Below are positions 15,518-24,335 of a stretch of 37,772 nt of DNA, in pieces. This DNA is from Microbacteriaceae bacterium BACL25 MAG-120322-bin65 (GTDB taxonomy: Bacteria; Actinomycetota; Actinomycetes; Actinomycetales; Microbacteriaceae). The stretch covers positions 1 through 37,772 of the forward strand of contig LIAY01000003.1 of assembly GCA_001438965.1 (NCBI GenBank), written 5' to 3'. The position numbers and the translations under genes were made by a program. Each line of letters starts with the position of its first letter. Position 1 is the first letter of the stretch. The notes under the pieces were generated by a model. The model did no database searches. It saw nothing but the letters and a program-made list of their open reading frames with translations, and was not told the DNA's origin.

Positions 15518-17932
15518 ATGACTGACCTCAGCCCGGCGGATAGATTCCAGAGCGCCACCGCTCGAAAAAAGAGCCCGCTGCTCAACGCTTTCGCACAGGG
15601 TCTCAGCATTGACTTAGACCCCTTTCAACGCGCCGCATGCGAGTCGGTCGAGGCTAAACGAGGCGTATTAGTCGCCGCCCCCACCGGGGCTGGAAAGACG
15701 ATTGTTGCCGAGTTTGCCGTGCACGTTGCGATGCTTTCTGGCGACATCAAGGTTTTTTACACGACACCAATTAAGGCTTTGTCTAACCAGAAATTCAGCG
15801 AGCTGGTGGAAACTTATGGCGCTGAAAATATCGGCCTACTGACCGGTGATACCAGCATCAACCCTCGTGCCCGGGTGGTGATTATGACCACTGAGGTTTT
15901 GCGCAACATGCTCTATGCCGAAAGTGACCTGCTGGATAATTTGGGTTACGTCGTCATGGACGAGGTGCACTACCTAGCTGACCGTTTTCGGGGAGCTGTC
16001 TGGGAAGAAGTCATCATCCACCTACCCCAAGATGTTCAGCTCATTTCTCTCAGTGCCACCGTGTCTAATGCCGAAGAGTTTGGCGACTGGTTACAGACTG
16101 TTCGCGGCGACACCGATGTGATCGTCAGTGAAGATCGGCCGGTACCGCTGCACCAACACATGATGTTTGCCCAGAAATTGGTTCCCCTGTTTTCTGGCGA
16201 TCCCGGTAAAAAAGTGGTCAACCCTGAGGTCATCAAAACTGCCCAGTTACTGGGCCAGGGGAGCGCACAGCGTGGACGATCTCGTGGGGCTCCGCGCTAT
16301 CAACGCTTCGAAGACAAGCGCCACAAGGTCTATCGAGCAGACGTGGTGTCACTACTGGATGAAGAAAACCTCTTACCCGCTATCTTTTTCATCTTTTCCC
16401 GGGCTGGCTGTGATCAAGCAGTGTCCCAGGTGTTACGTCGCGGGGTGACACTGACCAATGAGGCAGAACGAGACCAAATCCTGGATCTCGTTGAAGAGAA
16501 ACTTGAGCGGCTCGATGATGATGACCGCGCTATTGTCGGCTATCACGATTGGCTTGATGGTGTTGTGCGAGGAGTTGCGGCTCACCACGCGGGGATGCTG
16601 CCCATTCTCAAAGAGGTCATCGAGCAACTTTTCAGGCAAAAACTTCTCAAAGTTGTCTTCGCCACTGAAACCCTTGCTTTGGGTATCAACATGCCAGCTC
16701 GCACTGTGGTGTTGGAAAAACTGGAGAAATTCAATGGCGAGGCCCGGGTTCCCATCACGGCGGGGGAGTACACCCAGCTCACCGGACGAGCGGGCAGGCG
16801 AGGTATCGACCACGAAGGTCACTCGGTGATTTCGTGGCAGCCAGGAATTAACCCAGAAGCTGTCGCTGCTCTGGCTTCCAGGCGGTCCTACCCGCTCACC
16901 TCCAGCTTTAGCCCCACTTACAACATGGCCGTCAACCTGATCGAGCAGTTCGGCCCCGAGCGCACTCGCACCATCCTGGAGTCCTCTTTTGCCCAGTTCC
17001 AAGCCGATAAGCATGTGGTGGAGCTAGCCCGTAGGGTGCGGGCAAACGACGAGTCATTGGCCGGGTACGCGCAAGCATTTGCTTGTGATCGTGGAGATTT
17101 TGCAGATTACGCAGCACTGCGGCGGGAGTTGAGCGATCTGGAGCGCGAGGGAGCGCAGCGCCCTTCTCGCAGATCTCGGCCAAGCGATAACAACGGGGAG
17201 ATTGAGCTTCTACAAAAGGCATTACGCTCTCATTCCTGTCATTCCTGTCCCGACCGTGAGGCACACGCTAGGTGGGCTACCCGATGGTGGAAGCTGGAGC
17301 GAGAAACCGAACGAGTGCGCCGCCAAATCCGCAGTCGCACCGGTGCGATCTCGATAGTTTTCGACCGGATTTGTGAAGTACTTGTCGAGGCCGGATATCT
17401 CTCGCAAGGAAATAAGGGCCTCGAGCTCACTACACACGGCTTTACGCTGCGAAGGATCTATGGCGAGCGCGACTTGTTGGTTGCCGAGTGTCTGAGGCGC
17501 CAGGTATGGAGCGGGCTCGATGCCCCAGCTTTAGCCGCCATGATTTCGTGTCTGGTGTATGAACCCCGCCGAGATGACACCCCGGTGTACCCCGGTGATT
17601 TGCCCCGAGGAGAGTTTGCTGCGGCTCTAGACGCCACGCGGCGTTGGCACAGAAAGCTCAGTGAAATCGAAAGCGACCATCACCTTTCTCCTACCGGTGA
17701 TCTCTCACCACAACTGGCCATGGCCATGCACAACTGGGCTTCCGGGCACCGACTAGAAAGCGTTTTGGACCACCGCGACATCCAAGCCGGTGACTTTGTT
17801 AGGTGGTGCAAGCAGGTCATGGATGTTTTAGATCAGATCATCACCATTGGTGAGGGACCCATTAACGCGGTTGCTCAAGACGCCCGATCCTCCATTTTTC
17901 GCGGGATTGTTGCTCTCAGCAGCGTCGCTTAG
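15518..17932 (+). CDS. helY: HelY, Ski2/Mtr4-like DEVH-box RNA helicase
   Basis: An 804-residue superfamily 2 helicase. Walker A APTGAGKT is at 54-61, DEVH at 148-151 and SLSATVSN as motif III. VVFATETLALGINMPARTVV and QLTGRAGRRGID serve as motifs V and VI. A C-terminal DSHCT-type helical domain follows. Homologues of this type remodel or degrade structured RNA; the actinobacterial role is not well defined. I chose ATG 15518 (MTDLSPADRF) because GGAG lies 3 nt upstream and the longer frame overlaps tatC by over 100 nt. It is about 100 residues shorter than mycobacterial HelY, without obvious loss of a motif. It lies 13 nt after tatC and 12 nt before lnt. Confidence 0.94.
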   Translation: MTDLSPADRFQSATARKKSPLLNAFAQGLSIDLDPFQRAACESVEAKRGVLVAAPTGAGKTIVAEFAVHVAMLSGDIKVFYTTPIKALSNQKFSELVETYGAENIGLLTGDTSINPRARVVIMTTEVLRNMLYAESDLLDNLGYVVMDEVHYLADRFRGAVWEEVIIHLPQDVQLISLSATVSNAEEFGDWLQTVRGDTDVIVSEDRPVPLHQHMMFAQKLVPLFSGDPGKKVVNPEVIKTAQLLGQGSAQRGRSRGAPRYQRFEDKRHKVYRADVVSLLDEENLLPAIFFIFSRAGCDQAVSQVLRRGVTLTNEAERDQILDLVEEKLERLDDDDRAIVGYHDWLDGVVRGVAAHHAGMLPILKEVIEQLFRQKLLKVVFATETLALGINMPARTVVLEKLEKFNGEARVPITAGEYTQLTGRAGRRGIDHEGHSVISWQPGINPEAVAALASRRSYPLTSSFSPTYNMAVNLIEQFGPERTRTILESSFAQFQADKHVVELARRVRANDESLAGYAQAFACDRGDFADYAALRRELSDLEREGAQRPSRRSRPSDNNGEIELLQKALRSHSCHSCPDREAHARWATRWWKLERETERVRRQIRSRTGAISIVFDRICEVLVEAGYLSQGNKGLELTTHGFTLRRIYGERDLLVAECLRRQVWSGLDAPALAAMISCLVYEPRRDDTPVYPGDLPRGEFAAALDATRRWHRKLSEIESDHHLSPTGDLSPQLAMAMHNWASGHRLESVLDHRDIQAGDFVRWCKQVMDVLDQIITIGEGPINAVAQDARSSIFRGIVALSSVA

Positions 17933-17944
17933 GCTTCCCTTCTC

Positions 17945-19516
17945 ATGTTTTCTCCTACCGGGCTAGTCCGACCCAGAGCATCGCTGGGTGCTCCGGCTTC
18001 GCTGCCGATAGCTATCGGGGTGGCCATACTTGCTGGCTGGTTGATGGATTTGGGCTTCCCTGATCGCGACTGGTGGCCACTAACCCTGCTGGGCACTGCG
18101 GCCATGATGTTCGCCGTTCGGGGACTGAGTTTGCCCAAAGCACTCCTTGTTGGCGCGGTGGGTGGTTTCACCTTCTATGGCATCACTATTTGGTGGCTCA
18201 CGGTATATCTGGGCTTAGTGCCCTGGATTGCTCTCACCCTGGCCGAGGTGGTCATATTTTCTCTTGGAATGGGCCTGATTGCCCTGATCTGGCGCTATGG
18301 CTCCGCGCACTGGAGCAGTGTCGCCGGGCGCTTAGGCGTGCTTCCCGCCCTGGTCGGGGGAGCCTGGATGCTGCGCGAAGCGATTTCGAGCATGTATCCC
18401 TGGGGTGGTTTCGCTTGGGCTCGTATTGCTCAAAGCCAGTCTGAGAGCACCCTTGCGCCCTTAGTTTCCTGGTTTGGTACCAGTGGCATGAGTTTTCTCC
18501 TTGCCTGGGCTGTGGCACTAGGTGTTGCCCTCCTTGGTGAGCCCCGATTGAGTGTCACCGGACGTGGCGGCCTCGCCGCAGCAGTGAGTCTGGCACTGGT
18601 GGTCTGGCCAGCGTGGCCGGTGGTGGAATCTGGTTCAATCCGAGTGTTAGCGATCCAGGGAAATGCCGATGCTGGGCTCCTGGCCAACTACCAACGTGGC
18701 GATAATTTGCGCGATCACTACCTGGTCAACCGTGAGCTTTATGGCGAAGAAGTCGATGTTGTGGTGTGGCCAGAAAATGCTTCCGATATCGACCCGCTAC
18801 GTCACCCAGAGGCCGCATCCGTGGTCTCTGAGGTTGCCCGAGAAATGAACGCGCCCTTGGTCGTGGGGGCCATCACCAAAGTCGGCGAAGAAAGCTTCAA
18901 CAGCATGCTGTTGTGGGAATATGACCCCACCCTTGAGCGGGGAGTGGCGAGAGATCAATACGACAAAATTCATCCAGTGCCCTTTGCTGAGTATCTACCG
19001 GAGCGGGAATTCTTTTACCCACTGTGGCCTTCGCTTTTTAGCATGATTCCCCGGGATTACTCGTTCGGGGAGCGCGATACGGTTTTTGCCCTAGATGGCG
19101 CCACAGCGGGAATTGCCATCTGTTTTGACATTGTCGATGACGCTATCGTGTGGTCAATGATGGACGAGGGCGCTGATGTGATTTTTGCCCCCACCAACAA
19201 CGCTGACTTCGGTCGGACCGATCAGAGTGTTCAACAACTGGCTATCGCAAGGCTCCGGGCGATCGAAACCGGACGCAGTGTGGTCAATATTTCTACCGTG
19301 GGGACCAGCGCCGTGATGGATCCCACCGGTGCCACACTCGATCGCCTGCCCACCTACACCGAGGGATACATGCTCCTCGATGTTCCCCTGGCTCATCACA
19401 CAACTCCAGCTACGTTTATTAAACAAAACCTAGAAGTTTTGGTTGGCTCGGCGACCATTGCTGGCTTGTTCACCGCTCTTGGTGCCACACGTTTTCGGCG
19501 CAAAGAAAGCGACTAA
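17945..19516 (+). CDS. lnt: Apolipoprotein N-acyltransferase Lnt
   Basis: This 523-residue membrane enzyme N-acylates the N-terminal cysteine of lipoproteins. The first 220 residues form about six to seven membrane helices. The rest is a nitrilase-type catalytic domain with the Glu-Lys-Cys triad visible: E277 in VWPENASD, K341 in YDKIHPVPFAEYLPER and C393 in GIAICFDIVDD. A final hydrophobic helix ends the protein. It follows helY by 12 nt in the pafB-to-lnt run. The lipoprotein CtaC elsewhere in this window is a possible client. Confidence 0.95.
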   Translation: MFSPTGLVRPRASLGAPASLPIAIGVAILAGWLMDLGFPDRDWWPLTLLGTAAMMFAVRGLSLPKALLVGAVGGFTFYGITIWWLTVYLGLVPWIALTLAEVVIFSLGMGLIALIWRYGSAHWSSVAGRLGVLPALVGGAWMLREAISSMYPWGGFAWARIAQSQSESTLAPLVSWFGTSGMSFLLAWAVALGVALLGEPRLSVTGRGGLAAAVSLALVVWPAWPVVESGSIRVLAIQGNADAGLLANYQRGDNLRDHYLVNRELYGEEVDVVVWPENASDIDPLRHPEAASVVSEVAREMNAPLVVGAITKVGEESFNSMLLWEYDPTLERGVARDQYDKIHPVPFAEYLPEREFFYPLWPSLFSMIPRDYSFGERDTVFALDGATAGIAICFDIVDDAIVWSMMDEGADVIFAPTNNADFGRTDQSVQQLAIARLRAIETGRSVVNISTVGTSAVMDPTGATLDRLPTYTEGYMLLDVPLAHHTTPATFIKQNLEVLVGSATIAGLFTALGATRFRRKESD

Positions 19517-19531
19517 GCGGCAGCCAGCTGC

Positions 19532-20293
19532 CTATGAATCGCTTGCTGCCAAGCTTTTTCGCAGCAGGGTGGCCAGGTCACACCGATCTGTCACGATGCC
19601 ATCAACACCCATCTGCCACAGTCTTTTCATGTGAGACACATCATTAATCGTCCACACATGGACTTCACGGCCCCGGCGATGACAGCTACGAATCATGCCC
19701 GGGGTAACCAGGGGTAATCCGTAATACGAGGTGGGAATTTGTAGAGCCACCACTTCGCTCGGGATATCCCACTTATCCAGTGCTAAACCCACCCAGGAAC
19801 GAAGCCTTCCTTCGATAACATGGCGTGAAGTGGCGCTACTGGCAACCCCTGGTAGCCCCGCCACGGCCCGAGATCGGCTCAGCTCACTGAAGGAGGCGAC
19901 CAAGATGCGGTCGGTGGCTCCAAGCGCAGTGATGAGCGAGACAAAGGGCTCCACTACCGAATCAACCTTGAGATCGATGTTGAAGCGTTGTTGGGGGAAA
20001 CGCTCTAACGCTTGTGCCAGGGTGGGGAACCCTTCACCAAAGCCCAGATCAATCCCCGCCAGCTCAGAGGCGGTGTAATCCGCTATGGAGCCGCTACGCC
20101 CAGCAACTCGCTCCAGGAGAGAATCGTGCGCGATGATGACTTCGCCGTCTTTGCTGAGGTGCACATCGGTTTCGAGAATGTCTGCGCCAGCGTCAACAGC
20201 GGCACCAAATGCCCCGAGCGTGTTTTCGCCATGCTCGATCGCCAATCCGCGGTGGGCGATGACGCGTGGGGGAGTACCGATTAAAAAGCTCAC
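19532..20293 (-). CDS. Glycerophosphodiester phosphodiesterase family protein
   Basis: This 253-residue TIM-barrel enzyme of the GDPD family releases sn-glycerol 3-phosphate and an alcohol from glycerophosphodiesters. Catalytic residues are visible: HR at 14-15, E23, then E41/D43 in ILETDVH and H56 in AHDSLLERV. The C-terminal VHVWTINDVSHM and GVDGIVTDR blocks are typical. GTG 20293-20291 is the start supported by GGGAG about 6 nt upstream; a TTG 12 nt earlier would sit on that ribosome site. There is no signal peptide, so the product is cytoplasmic. It is convergent with lnt (15-nt gap) and divergent from the SDR gene. Confidence 0.92.
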   Translation of the reverse strand: MSFLIGTPPRVIAHRGLAIEHGENTLGAFGAAVDAGADILETDVHLSKDGEVIIAHDSLLERVAGRSGSIADYTASELAGIDLGFGEGFPTLAQALERFPQQRFNIDLKVDSVVEPFVSLITALGATDRILVASFSELSRSRAVAGLPGVASSATSRHVIEGRLRSWVGLALDKWDIPSEVVALQIPTSYYGLPLVTPGMIRSCHRRGREVHVWTINDVSHMKRLWQMGVDGIVTDRCDLATLLRKSLAASDS

Positions 20294-20353
20294 TTTTTCT
20301 CCCAAAATATCCTGCTTTCGGCCAGTATAGGCGGGGTTTGGTCTGTTTCTCGC

Positions 20354-20359
20354 TACACT
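20354..20359 (+). promoter_or_regulatory. Candidate leaderless -10 element of the SDR gene
   Basis: TACACT ends 6 nt before ATG 20366, with no Shine-Dalgarno. The 72-nt divergent gap with the phosphodiesterase gene holds nothing else I can name. Confidence 0.45.
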
Positions 20360-20365
20360 TCCCAG

Positions 20366-21148
20366 ATGACAAATCCACTAAAGCCTGGCCAACTCACCGG
20401 TGCACGAGCCCTCATTACCGGCTCATCACGAGGAATTGGGGCCGCTACTGCGCACTATCTCGCCCAGGCTGGTGCATCTGTAGTGATCAATTACCGCAAT
20501 AAAGCTTCTCGTGCCGAAAAACTGGTCGCTGAGATCCTTTCAGACGGCGGACAAGCTATGGCCGTTGGTGCTGACCTAACAGAGCCCCTAGGCGTTGCTC
20601 GTATGGTGGCCCAGATTAAGGATTCTCTGGGTGGGCTCGACTTACTCATCCTCAACGCCTCAGGCGGCATGGAATCGGACATGGGAGAGGGCTACGCGAT
20701 GAAACTTAATCGCGACGCCCAAGTAGGCCTCCTGACCAGCGCTTTACCACTGATGGAACCTGGCTCCCGAGTGGTGTTTGTTACCTCGCACCAGGCGCAT
20801 TTCATCCGCGAAGTTGAAACCATGCCCGAATATGTGCCCGTTGCGCTGTCTAAAAGAGCTGGCGAAGACGCTCTGCGGGGCATGATTGATCAGATGAGCA
20901 CTGTGGGAGTGGAGTTTGTGGTGGTCTCGGGAGACATGATCGAGGGCACCGTCACGGCAACCCTGCTGAATCGTGCCAATCCTGGTGTTATCGAGGCCCG
21001 CAAGGAGCAGGTAGGCAAGCTCTACAACGTCGAGGAGTTCGCTGGCGAAGTAGCTTTAGCCGCTGTGGAAGAAGTTCCTGAAGGCAACACCAGGTTGGTG
21101 GGCGATGTTTCCAGTTTTGTCGGCAATCCCGATATTGCCGCGATTTAG
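20366..21148 (+). CDS. SDR-family protein with altered active site
   Basis: This 260-residue Rossmann-fold protein is of the short-chain dehydrogenase/reductase type. The cofactor motif TGSSRGIG (18-25) and the NASGG block (97-101, in place of NAAG) are clear. The catalytic serine position fits S141 in VTSHQAH. The usual YxxxK is not present: lysine K163 in LSKRAGEDAL has V159 four residues before it, and the nearest tyrosine is Y156, seven before. The shift may be a subfamily trait rather than damage, since the surrounding sequence is intact. The substrate is unknown, and classical dehydrogenase activity should not be assumed. Leaderless start at 20366. Confidence 0.88.
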   Translation: MTNPLKPGQLTGARALITGSSRGIGAATAHYLAQAGASVVINYRNKASRAEKLVAEILSDGGQAMAVGADLTEPLGVARMVAQIKDSLGGLDLLILNASGGMESDMGEGYAMKLNRDAQVGLLTSALPLMEPGSRVVFVTSHQAHFIREVETMPEYVPVALSKRAGEDALRGMIDQMSTVGVEFVVVSGDMIEGTVTATLLNRANPGVIEARKEQVGKLYNVEEFAGEVALAAVEEVPEGNTRLVGDVSSFVGNPDIAAI

Positions 21149-21173
21149 GGCCTATAGGCAGCTTTTAGCTCTC

Positions 21174-21179
21174 TAAGCT
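21174..21179 (+). promoter_or_regulatory. Candidate leaderless -10 element of the NUDIX gene
   Basis: TAAGCT ends 6 nt before ATG 21186, with no Shine-Dalgarno in between. It lies 25 nt after the SDR stop, so the NUDIX gene may be transcribed separately. Confidence 0.4.
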
Positions 21180-21185
21180 TGATTC

Positions 21186-21635
21186 ATGGCTGCGGCGGAT
21201 CGACTACGACTTACCAGTCGAATCATGCTGATGGACCCCACGGGCGCCGTTTTGCTCTTTCTCACAGCTGCACCGGATTCTTCTGGTTTCACGCGCTGGA
21301 TAACCCCAGGAGGCGGTGTTGACCCTGGTGAGACCCATCAAGTGGCAGCCAGGCGCGAACTGAGAGAAGAAACTGGCCGAGACTTTAGCGATGTTGGCGA
21401 AGCGGTCTGGACCTATGACTTTGAGGTCAGTTACGACCAGGCAGATCACGATCGTGGTCACGCAGAATATTTCCATGTTCCGTCTGAGCGTTTTGAACCC
21501 GTGAGCACATTCTGGACCGATGAAGAACACATTGATGTCACCGATTGGCGTTGGTTTAGCGCTGAGGAGTTAGAAACGGGCGAGGAAGTGTTCGAGCCGG
21601 CCTATTTGCCCACTCTTATTCGAGAGCTTCGCTAA
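21186..21635 (+). CDS. NUDIX hydrolase
   Basis: This 149-residue protein carries a near-perfect Nudix box at 43-65: GGGVDPGE, then REL-R-EETGR, fitting Gx5Ex7REUxEExGU except for Arg at the last position. Such enzymes hydrolyse nucleoside diphosphates linked to another group, using Mg2+ held by the box glutamates. The N-terminal strand (SRIMLMDPTGAVLLF) and C-terminal WRWFSAEEL are common in the family. The substrate is not predictable from sequence. It is convergent with trpD over a 78-nt A+T-rich gap (21636-21713) that shows no strong stem-loop. Confidence 0.93.
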   Translation: MAAADRLRLTSRIMLMDPTGAVLLFLTAAPDSSGFTRWITPGGGVDPGETHQVAARRELREETGRDFSDVGEAVWTYDFEVSYDQADHDRGHAEYFHVPSERFEPVSTFWTDEEHIDVTDWRWFSAEELETGEEVFEPAYLPTLIRELR

Positions 21636-21713
21636 ACTATATAAACCCCGATAATCTATATTATGTCAGTTTGGCGATTACGAGTGCCCTCATCACGGCC
21701 CCAGGTGTCTCCC

Positions 21714-22775
21714 CTAGCCCGATTGAGTGGCAGAGACCCACTCGTTGAGTTTCGCAAGTGCTAAGCCTTGGTCCACCGCGGATTGGGCAAGTTCGATTTT
21801 TTCCATCAAACGCTCGGAGAGGTTTCGCTTCATTTGGTTCGGATCCTCGGCCAGTGCGAAAGCGACCAAACCGGCTGCGGCATTGAGAATAACGATGTCG
21901 CGAACCGGACCTGGTTCGCCGTTGAGAACAGAGTGTGCCAATTGTGCGTTGTGTTCGGGCCCTTCACCCAGGAGGTCCTCTGGTCTGGCTTTGGCCAGGC
22001 CCAATTCCACCGAATTGATGTCATGTTCCAAAATGTTGCCGTTGGATACTTCCCATACGTGTGAGTTACCCGTAGTAGTGAGCTTGTCGATGCCATCATC
22101 GCCGCGATAAACCAGTGCGCCTCTTGCTCCCCTGGTTCTAAAAACTCCCGCCACCTGGGGAGCTCGTGTGGCGTCACTCACGCCCACAGCAGTCGCCTCT
22201 GGCCTTGCCGGGTTACACAATGGGCCCAGGATGTTGAACACGCTGGGAATCCCCATATCCTTGCGAGCCGATGCCGCGTATTTGAAACCCGGGTGGAATT
22301 TGGCGGCAAAGACGAAGGTAATCCCCACTTGGTGGAATACGCGTGCCACCCCTGATGGGTCCAGATCGAGATTGAGCCCCAAAGCTCCTAACACGTCGCT
22401 GGCTCCCGAAGCCGAACTTGCCGCCCGATTCCCATGTTTCACCACCGGAACACCGGTGGAGGCCGCCACAATCGAGGCAATCGAAGATACGTTGACTACA
22501 GCGCCATAGGGGTCTCCCCCGGTTCCGACAATGTCAAGCACCATGGGGTCGATGGGTAACGAGACCGCGTGGTGCAAAATAGCGTCGCGAAAACCCACAA
22601 TTTCATCAACCGTTTCAGGTTTAGCGCGCAAGGCAACAAGGAAACCAGCCAATTGTGCATCGGTGACCGCGCCCGCCATCACCGCTTCCATGGCACGGCT
22701 TGCCTGGGCCACCGAGAGATCTCGGGGCTCTAGCAACTGGGTCAAGGTTTCGGACCATGAGAAATCTGAAGTCAT
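21714..22775 (-). CDS. trpD: Anthranilate phosphoribosyltransferase TrpD
   Basis: Catalyses transfer of phosphoribose from PRPP to anthranilate, the second step of the tryptophan branch. The PRPP loop [17 protein letters not shown] (from about residue 81) is clear, followed by [19 protein letters not shown] and [28 protein letters not shown] completes the substrate sites. Length is about 353 residues, normal for the family. I prefer ATG 22775, since TAGCAT ends 7 nt before it; ATG 22784 would add three residues. No other trp gene is nearby. The divergent trpD/ctaE arrangement also occurs in mycobacteria, so it reflects conserved order rather than a tryptophan operon. Confidence 0.95.
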   Translation of the reverse strand: MTSDFSWSETLTQLLEPRDLSVAQASRAMEAVMAGAVTDAQLAGFLVALRAKPETVDEIVGFRDAILHHAVSLPIDPMVLDIVGTGGDPYGAVVNVSSIASIVAASTGVPVVKHGNRAASSASGASDVLGALGLNLDLDPSGVARVFHQVGITFVFAAKFHPGFKYAASARKDMGIPSVFNILGPLCNPARPEATAVGVSDATRAPQVAGVFRTRGARGALVYRGDDGIDKLTTTGNSHVWEVSNGNILEHDINSVELGLAKARPEDLLGEGPEHNAQLAHSVLNGEPGPVRDIVILNAAAGLVAFALAEDPNQMKRNLSERLMEKIELAQSAVDQGLALAKLNEWVSATQSG

Positions 22776-22838
22776 AGAGGACATGCTACCGCCCAGAATC
22801 AGGCATGTCGTGGGGGGTTAACGCTCAGGTCAATCAGG

Positions 22839-22844
22839 CATAAT
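22839..22844 (+). promoter_or_regulatory. Candidate leaderless -10 element of ctaE-qcrCAB
   Basis: CATAAT ends 6 nt before GTG 22851. The intervening AGGGGG abuts the start codon and is too close for ordinary ribosome binding, so leaderless initiation is the simpler reading. Confidence 0.48.
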
Positions 22845-22850
22845 AGGGGG

Positions 22851-23480
22851 GTGAGTAGCGCATCTCTTAGCCCCAGCTTTTCCTCCCCCGCTGTTAATCG
22901 GCCTAACGTCGTGGCAGTGGGCACCATTGTGTGGCTGGGAAGCGAGGTTATGTTCTTCGCCGGTTTGTTCGCAATTTACTTCACTCTGCGATCCACCTCC
23001 CCAGACCTATGGGAATACAACACGTCGTTACTCAACATTCCCTTCGCCGCGATCAACACCACAGTTCTGGTCCTTTCCAGCGTGACCGCACAGTTTGGTG
23101 TTTTCGCAGCCGAGCGCTTGCAAGCCCGCGCTACAGGTTGGAAACCAACCCAATGGGGCATGGTCGAATGGTTCTTCCTGAGCTTTTTTATGGGCGCATT
23201 CTTCGTCGCCGGACAGGTTTATGAGTATGCGATGCTCGTTTCCGAAGGTGTCACCTTAGCTTCCGACGCCTATGGTTCCGCGTTCTATCTGACTACTGGT
23301 TTCCACGGTCTCCACGTGACCGGAGGATTGATTGCCTTCCTGCTGGTGATTGGCCGCGCATATGCCGTCAATACCTTTACCCATCGGGAGGCCACAAGTG
23401 CGATTGTCATCTCGTACTATTGGCACTTCGTTGATGTGGTGTGGATTGGCCTTTTCCTCGTGATTTACGTCTTGAAATAG
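22851..23480 (+). CDS. ctaE: Cytochrome c oxidase subunit III (CtaE)
   Basis: A 209-residue membrane subunit of the aa3-type terminal oxidase with five hydrophobic helices, as usual in actinobacteria. Diagnostic stretches are [35 protein letters not shown] and the C-terminal [15 protein letters not shown]. Subunit III stabilises the catalytic core and its proton uptake. The gene heads the ctaE-qcrC-qcrA-qcrB transcript, linking the oxidase to the bc1 complex as a supercomplex. GTG start with a -10 element 6 nt upstream. qcrC follows after 15 nt. Confidence 0.96.
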   Translation: MSSASLSPSFSSPAVNRPNVVAVGTIVWLGSEVMFFAGLFAIYFTLRSTSPDLWEYNTSLLNIPFAAINTTVLVLSSVTAQFGVFAAERLQARATGWKPTQWGMVEWFFLSFFMGAFFVAGQVYEYAMLVSEGVTLASDAYGSAFYLTTGFHGLHVTGGLIAFLLVIGRAYAVNTFTHREATSAIVISYYWHFVDVVWIGLFLVIYVLK

Positions 23481-23495
23481 GGAAGAAACGACAAA

Positions 23496-24308
23496 GTGAA
23501 AAAACGCTCCATGCCTAACTCCGTTGCCCGCAAGACAGGTCGCCGTCACCCTCTCATGGGTGCGCTGTTGATCGCGATTGGTCTCCTCGTTACCGGAGGC
23601 GCCTATGCGGCTGCCTCGACCACTATCGCCATGGCAGAAACACCTTCAGTCTCCCAAGCGAGCCTGATAGATGAAGGCGAAAAGCTTTTCCTTGCCAACT
23701 GTGCCAGCTGTCACGGGCTCAACGTCGAGGGCACCGCAGCTGGGCCTAGTCTCATTGGCGTTGGCGCCTTGGCGGTAGACTTTCAGGTAGGAACCGGTCG
23801 GATGCCGATGGCTGGCTCTGGCCCGCAGGCTGAAGCAAAGCCTGTGCAGTTCACTCAGCCCCAGATTGATGCCTTAGCAGCGTTCGTTGCCTCTCTCGCT
23901 CCAGGACCAGGCTTGCCAGACCCACAGTATTACGCCGGTGACGGTGATGCCGCAGCTGGTGGAGCGCTTTTTAGGGTCAACTGTGCAATGTGTCACAACG
24001 TTGCCGGCGCTGGTGGTGCGCTGACCGAAGGAAAGTACGCTCCCCACCTGCGCAATATTGACCCCCTGCACGTCTACGGAGCCATGGTAACGGGACCTCA
24101 AAACATGCCGGTATTCAACGACATGAACCTGACACCCGAGCAGAAGAACGACGTGATTACCTACCTGAAATACCTGGACGAAACGCCCTCTGTTGGCGGC
24201 TTTAGCCTTGGTTCACTAGGGCCCGTGTCTGAGGGGCTTCTGATTTGGCTTATCGGTTTAGGCGGGCTCATCGCCGTCGCTATTTGGCTGACTGCTCGCT
24301 CTAACTAG
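23496..24308 (+). CDS. qcrC: QcrC, di-heme cytochrome c subunit of the bcc complex
   Basis: A 270-residue c-type cytochrome with two heme-attachment sites, CASCH (69-73) and CAMCH (163-167). Each is in its own cytochrome c fold with later Met ligands (MPMAGSG, NMPVFND). An N-terminal membrane helix (about 20-40) and a C-terminal helix (LLIWLIGLGGLIAVAIWL) anchor it on the outer face. In actinobacteria it replaces separate cytochromes c1 and c, passing electrons straight to CtaC. The GTG start is preceded by GGGAAG at slightly long spacing. It lies within ctaE-qcrCAB. Confidence 0.96.
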   Translation: MKKRSMPNSVARKTGRRHPLMGALLIAIGLLVTGGAYAAASTTIAMAETPSVSQASLIDEGEKLFLANCASCHGLNVEGTAAGPSLIGVGALAVDFQVGTGRMPMAGSGPQAEAKPVQFTQPQIDALAAFVASLAPGPGLPDPQYYAGDGDAAAGGALFRVNCAMCHNVAGAGGALTEGKYAPHLRNIDPLHVYGAMVTGPQNMPVFNDMNLTPEQKNDVITYLKYLDETPSVGGFSLGSLGPVSEGLLIWLIGLGGLIAVAIWLTARSN

Positions 24309-24335
24309 CTTTTTTCAACGAAAGGAACAACGAGA

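Noticed and set aside
16433-17014. 193-codon open frame antisense to helY
   Set aside because: It lies wholly within the helicase gene, with no recognisable motif. Similar long antisense frames at 3187-3648, 12057-12569 and 35780-36364 were dismissed for the same reason.
19519-19532. Short hairpin GGCAG-CCAG-CTGCC between lnt and the phosphodiesterase gene
   Set aside because: Only 5 bp with no T run; too weak to call a terminator.
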